Below, piece by piece: positions 52,528-54,520 of a stretch of 54,520 nt of DNA. Position numbers and translations under genes: made by a program. Position 1 is the stretch's first letter. Each line of letters begins with the position of its first letter. Origin of the DNA: Roseivirga sp. UBA6061 (lineage in GTDB: Bacteria > Bacteroidota > Bacteroidia > Cytophagales > Cyclobacteriaceae); assembly GCA_002427745.1 (NCBI GenBank), contig DIYF01000130.1:12662-67181 (forward strand). The letters run 5' to 3'. The notes beneath the pieces were generated by a model that saw only the letters and a program-made list of their open reading frames with translations, did not search any database and was not told where the DNA came from.

Positions 52528-53712
52528 ATGAAGTTTTTACATAAACTATTAGACAAACAGCGCCCGATGTTTGAAAAGGGTGGGAAACTGGAGAAGTTTT
52601 ACTACCTGTGGGAGGCCAATGAGACATTCTTGTTTTCACCGGCCAGTACGGCTAAGAAAACAGGTGTTCAGATCCGCGATGCGATTGATCTGAAGCGTAT
52701 GATGATGACGGTTGTGATCGCCATGATCCCTTGTCTGATCTGGGGAATTTTCAATGTAGGTCATCAGCATCATCTGGCAGTAGGAGAAACTGTAGCTTTC
52801 TTCTCTGTTGACAACCTGCTCTTCGGAGCCCGTTGGGTATTACCGATAGTATTGGTGTCTTATGCATCAGGAGGTATTGTAGAGGCTGCTTTTGCAGTAA
52901 TCAGAAAACACCCTATTAATGAGGGCTTCCTGGTAACAGGTATGCTGGTTCCTCTGATTGTTCCTCCGACCATTCCATTATGGCAGGTGGCTTTGGCTAC
53001 CATCTTTGGTGTGGTAGTAGGAAAAGAGATTTTCGGTGGTACCGGTATGAATGTGCTCAACGTGGCTATGACTGCCCGTGCATTCTTGTACTTCGCTTAT
53101 CCTTCTCAAATCTCAGGTGAGGTTTGGACACAGCTTGCAGGAGAAACTGCGGTAGATGGATACTCTGGCGCTACAGCGCTGGCCATTGCACAGAATACAG
53201 TGACTTCCGGTGGCAACGATGTCGTGGCCGCACTGGGAGAATTCTTTAGTCTGAATAATATGTTCCTGGGGTATATCCCCGGTTCAATAGGAGAAACATC
53301 TACACTCATGGCCTTGATTGGTGCGGTTATTCTGATCGCTACAGGCGTAGGTAGCTGGAAAATCATCGTGAGTGTCTTTGCAGGCGCATTTGCTATGGGT
53401 ACTATTTTCAACCTTGCTGATGCAAATGCATTTATGGCCCTGCCTGCTGAATATCACCTGGTAATCGGTGGTCTGGCTTTCGGTGCTGTGTTTATGGCGA
53501 CTGATCCCGTATCAGCGGCACAAACAGAGACGGGTAAATGGATTTACGGAATTTTGATAGGTATGATCACGGTGTTGATCAGAGTGGTGAACCCGGCTTA
53601 TCCGGAGGGCATTATGCTGGCGGTGTTATTTATGAATGTATTTGCTCCGCTTATCGATTACTATGTAGTAGAAGCAAACAAGAAAAGGAGGTTATCTCGT
53701 GCAACAGTCTAA
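52528..53712 (+). CDS. nqrB: Na+-translocating NADH:quinone reductase subunit B
   Basis: 394 residues, a multi-span inner-membrane subunit forming part of the Na+ channel. The flavinylation motif D-G-Y-S-G-A-T is complete, with the FMN-accepting threonine at residue 216. The N-terminus holds the usual cytoplasmic segment (F-E-K-G-G-K-L) before the first helix near residue 60. Conserved F-G-G-T-G-M-N-V-L-N and the A-T-D-P-V-S-A loop are present. Its last 14 bp overlap nqrC and contain that gene's ribosome binding site. No ApbE flavin transferase gene lies in the window. Confidence 0.96.
   Translation: MKFLHKLLDKQRPMFEKGGKLEKFYYLWEANETFLFSPASTAKKTGVQIRDAIDLKRMMMTVVIAMIPCLIWGIFNVGHQHHLAVGETVAFFSVDNLLFGARWVLPIVLVSYASGGIVEAAFAVIRKHPINEGFLVTGMLVPLIVPPTIPLWQVALATIFGVVVGKEIFGGTGMNVLNVAMTARAFLYFAYPSQISGEVWTQLAGETAVDGYSGATALAIAQNTVTSGGNDVVAALGEFFSLNNMFLGYIPGSIGETSTLMALIGAVILIATGVGSWKIIVSVFAGAFAMGTIFNLADANAFMALPAEYHLVIGGLAFGAVFMATDPVSAAQTETGKWIYGILIGMITVLIRVVNPAYPEGIMLAVLFMNVFAPLIDYYVVEANKKRRLSRATV
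53685..53691 (+). promoter_or_regulatory. Strong Shine-Dalgarno (AAGGAGG) for nqrC inside nqrB
   Basis: A full AAGGAGG lies 7 bp before the GTG at 53699, within the last codons of nqrB. It fixes the nqrC start. Strong sites like this are uncommon in Bacteroidota and contrast with the weak sites before most genes here. Confidence 0.75.
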
Positions 53713-54466
53713 TTCTTACATCATCATTTTCGCGGTTGTACTGACCGTGATTTTAGGAGGCTTGCTTTCAGGTATTTCTCAGGTACTGGGCCCTACACAA
53801 AAGAAGGCCATTGACCTGGATACCAAGAAGCAGATCCTCGGTGCTATTCCTTCTGAGAAGGCAGCACTGGACAATATGACTCCGGAAGAAGTAATCGCCC
53901 GCTATGGTGAAGTTATTACTTCTGTAGTAACTGATTACAATGGCAACCTGATCGATACTAACGAGAAAGGTGGACCGATGGTAGCTGAAGAAGTGAACAT
54001 CGAGAAAAACTATAAGAAGTCTGTCGAAGAGCGTCAGTATCCTGTATTTAAATATACAGCCAACGGACAAACTGCCTACATCCTGCCAACTTTTGGTGCA
54101 GGGCTGTGGGACGCCATCTGGGGCTTTGTAGCTGTTACGGAAGACTTTACTACTGTGAAAGGTATTAGTCTTGCTCACAGAGGAGAGACTCCCGGACTGG
54201 GAGCCCGTATTACAGAGACTGAGATCCAGGCTCGCTACGTAGACAAGGCTTTCGTAGATGGCAGTGGCTCGCTCGTAGGAGTGACCATGGTAAAAGGAGA
54301 GAAGAATCCTGAGTCTAAGTTAGGACCTACCAAGGTAGACGGCATGGCAGGAGCAACATTGACTGCCGTAGGGGTAAACAACATGTTGGTGGCTTACCTG
54401 GAGTGCTATAAGAACTATTTTGACAAGAATGTGAAAGGTGGTAACTCACTTTCAATGAACCAATAA
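53699..54466 (+). CDS. nqrC: Na+-translocating NADH:quinone reductase subunit C
   Basis: 255 residues from a GTG start chosen because of the AAGGAGG 7 bp upstream and the fitting product, with one N-terminal TM at about 6-27. The rest is the flavin-binding domain, which carries a covalent FMN on a threonine. The attachment motif reads D-G-M-A-G-A-T with Thr220; the usual Ser before Gly-Ala-Thr is Ala here. The G-A-G-L-W-D-A-I-W-G-F block and R-G-E-T-P-G-L-G-A-R segment are classic NqrC/RnfG features. nqrD begins 19 bp later. Confidence 0.95.
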   Translation: MQQSNSYIIIFAVVLTVILGGLLSGISQVLGPTQKKAIDLDTKKQILGAIPSEKAALDNMTPEEVIARYGEVITSVVTDYNGNLIDTNEKGGPMVAEEVNIEKNYKKSVEERQYPVFKYTANGQTAYILPTFGAGLWDAIWGFVAVTEDFTTVKGISLAHRGETPGLGARITETEIQARYVDKAFVDGSGSLVGVTMVKGEKNPESKLGPTKVDGMAGATLTAVGVNNMLVAYLECYKNYFDKNVKGGNSLSMNQ

Positions 54467-54485
54467 ACTTAAAGAACAAGTATAA

Positions 54486-54520
54486 ATGAGTACTGAAACT
54501 TTAGAAGCACCGGTAGTAAA
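54486..54520 (+). CDS. nqrD: Na+-translocating NADH:quinone reductase subunit D (start only)
   Basis: Eleven codons and part of a twelfth are visible (M-S-T-E-T-L-E-A-P-V-V) before the window ends. The assignment rests on position, since nqrD follows nqrC in nearly all nqr operons, and on the M-S-T-E opening; the sequence itself is too short to prove it. Confidence 0.7.
   Translation, partial: MSTETLEAPVV

Noticed and set aside
1..54520. CRISPR arrays, tRNA or rRNA genes, insertion sequences, integrase or phage genes
   Set aside because: None recognised by reading: no regularly spaced short repeats, no transposase or integrase motifs, and genes are closely packed throughout.

Overview
The window looks like chromosomal DNA from a member of the Bacteroidota, most likely the order Cytophagales (inference). 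The grounds are duplicated 8-TM FtsX/MacB-type permeases with the typical Bacteroidota motifs, lipoproteins with LxAC lipoboxes, a 6-bladed beta-propeller lipoprotein, a cmk-ispH pair next to an nqr operon, and -7 boxes of the TAnnTTTG type. I cannot assign a genus. No rRNA, tRNA, CRISPR, insertion sequence or phage gene was seen.

Region 1 (1-40324, + strand) is an uninterrupted tandem array of 17 paralogous ABC-transporter permease genes, the first cut by the window edge. Each product has about 780-820 residues and is two MacB-like units fused head to tail (TM, periplasmic domain, three TMs, twice). Most gaps are 1-25 bp. The only real break is at 18427-18613, where a rho-independent terminator and probably a new promoter split the array into 8+ and 9 genes. 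No ATP-binding subunit, membrane-fusion protein, outer-membrane channel or regulator is encoded in the window, so these are orphan permeases here. By motif they fall into subfamilies: type I (genes 1-4, 9, 10), a pair (6, 7), an A type (13, 15, 16), a B type (8, 14, 17) and singletons (5, 11, 12). The order of genes 13-17 is A-B-A-A-B, which points to duplication of an A-B module.

Region 2 (40325-44767, - strand) holds more local duplicates. There are two small one-TM envelope proteins, a small coiled-coil protein, and two secreted TPR proteins that share four cysteines. Each TPR gene has its own terminator. The last permease gene and the first small gene abut tail to tail with no spacer.

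Region 3 (44957-49271) is mixed: adenine deaminase (-), a 6-bladed beta-propeller lipoprotein (+), a small two-TM PLDc_N-type protein (-) that overlaps it tail to tail, and a TIM-barrel sugar-phosphate isomerase/epimerase-like lipoprotein (-).

Region 4 (49424-54520, +) is housekeeping. A cmk-ispH operon (CMP kinase; last step of the MEP isoprenoid pathway) ends in a clear terminator. It is followed by a good Bacteroidota-type promoter and the start of the Na+-translocating NADH:quinone reductase operon (nqrA, nqrB, nqrC and the first codons of nqrD).

The main point of interest is the orphan duplicated-permease array. It recalls the 'acidobacterial duplicated orphan permease' (ADOP) idea, but here the genes sit in one long tandem run in a Bacteroidota-like genome.
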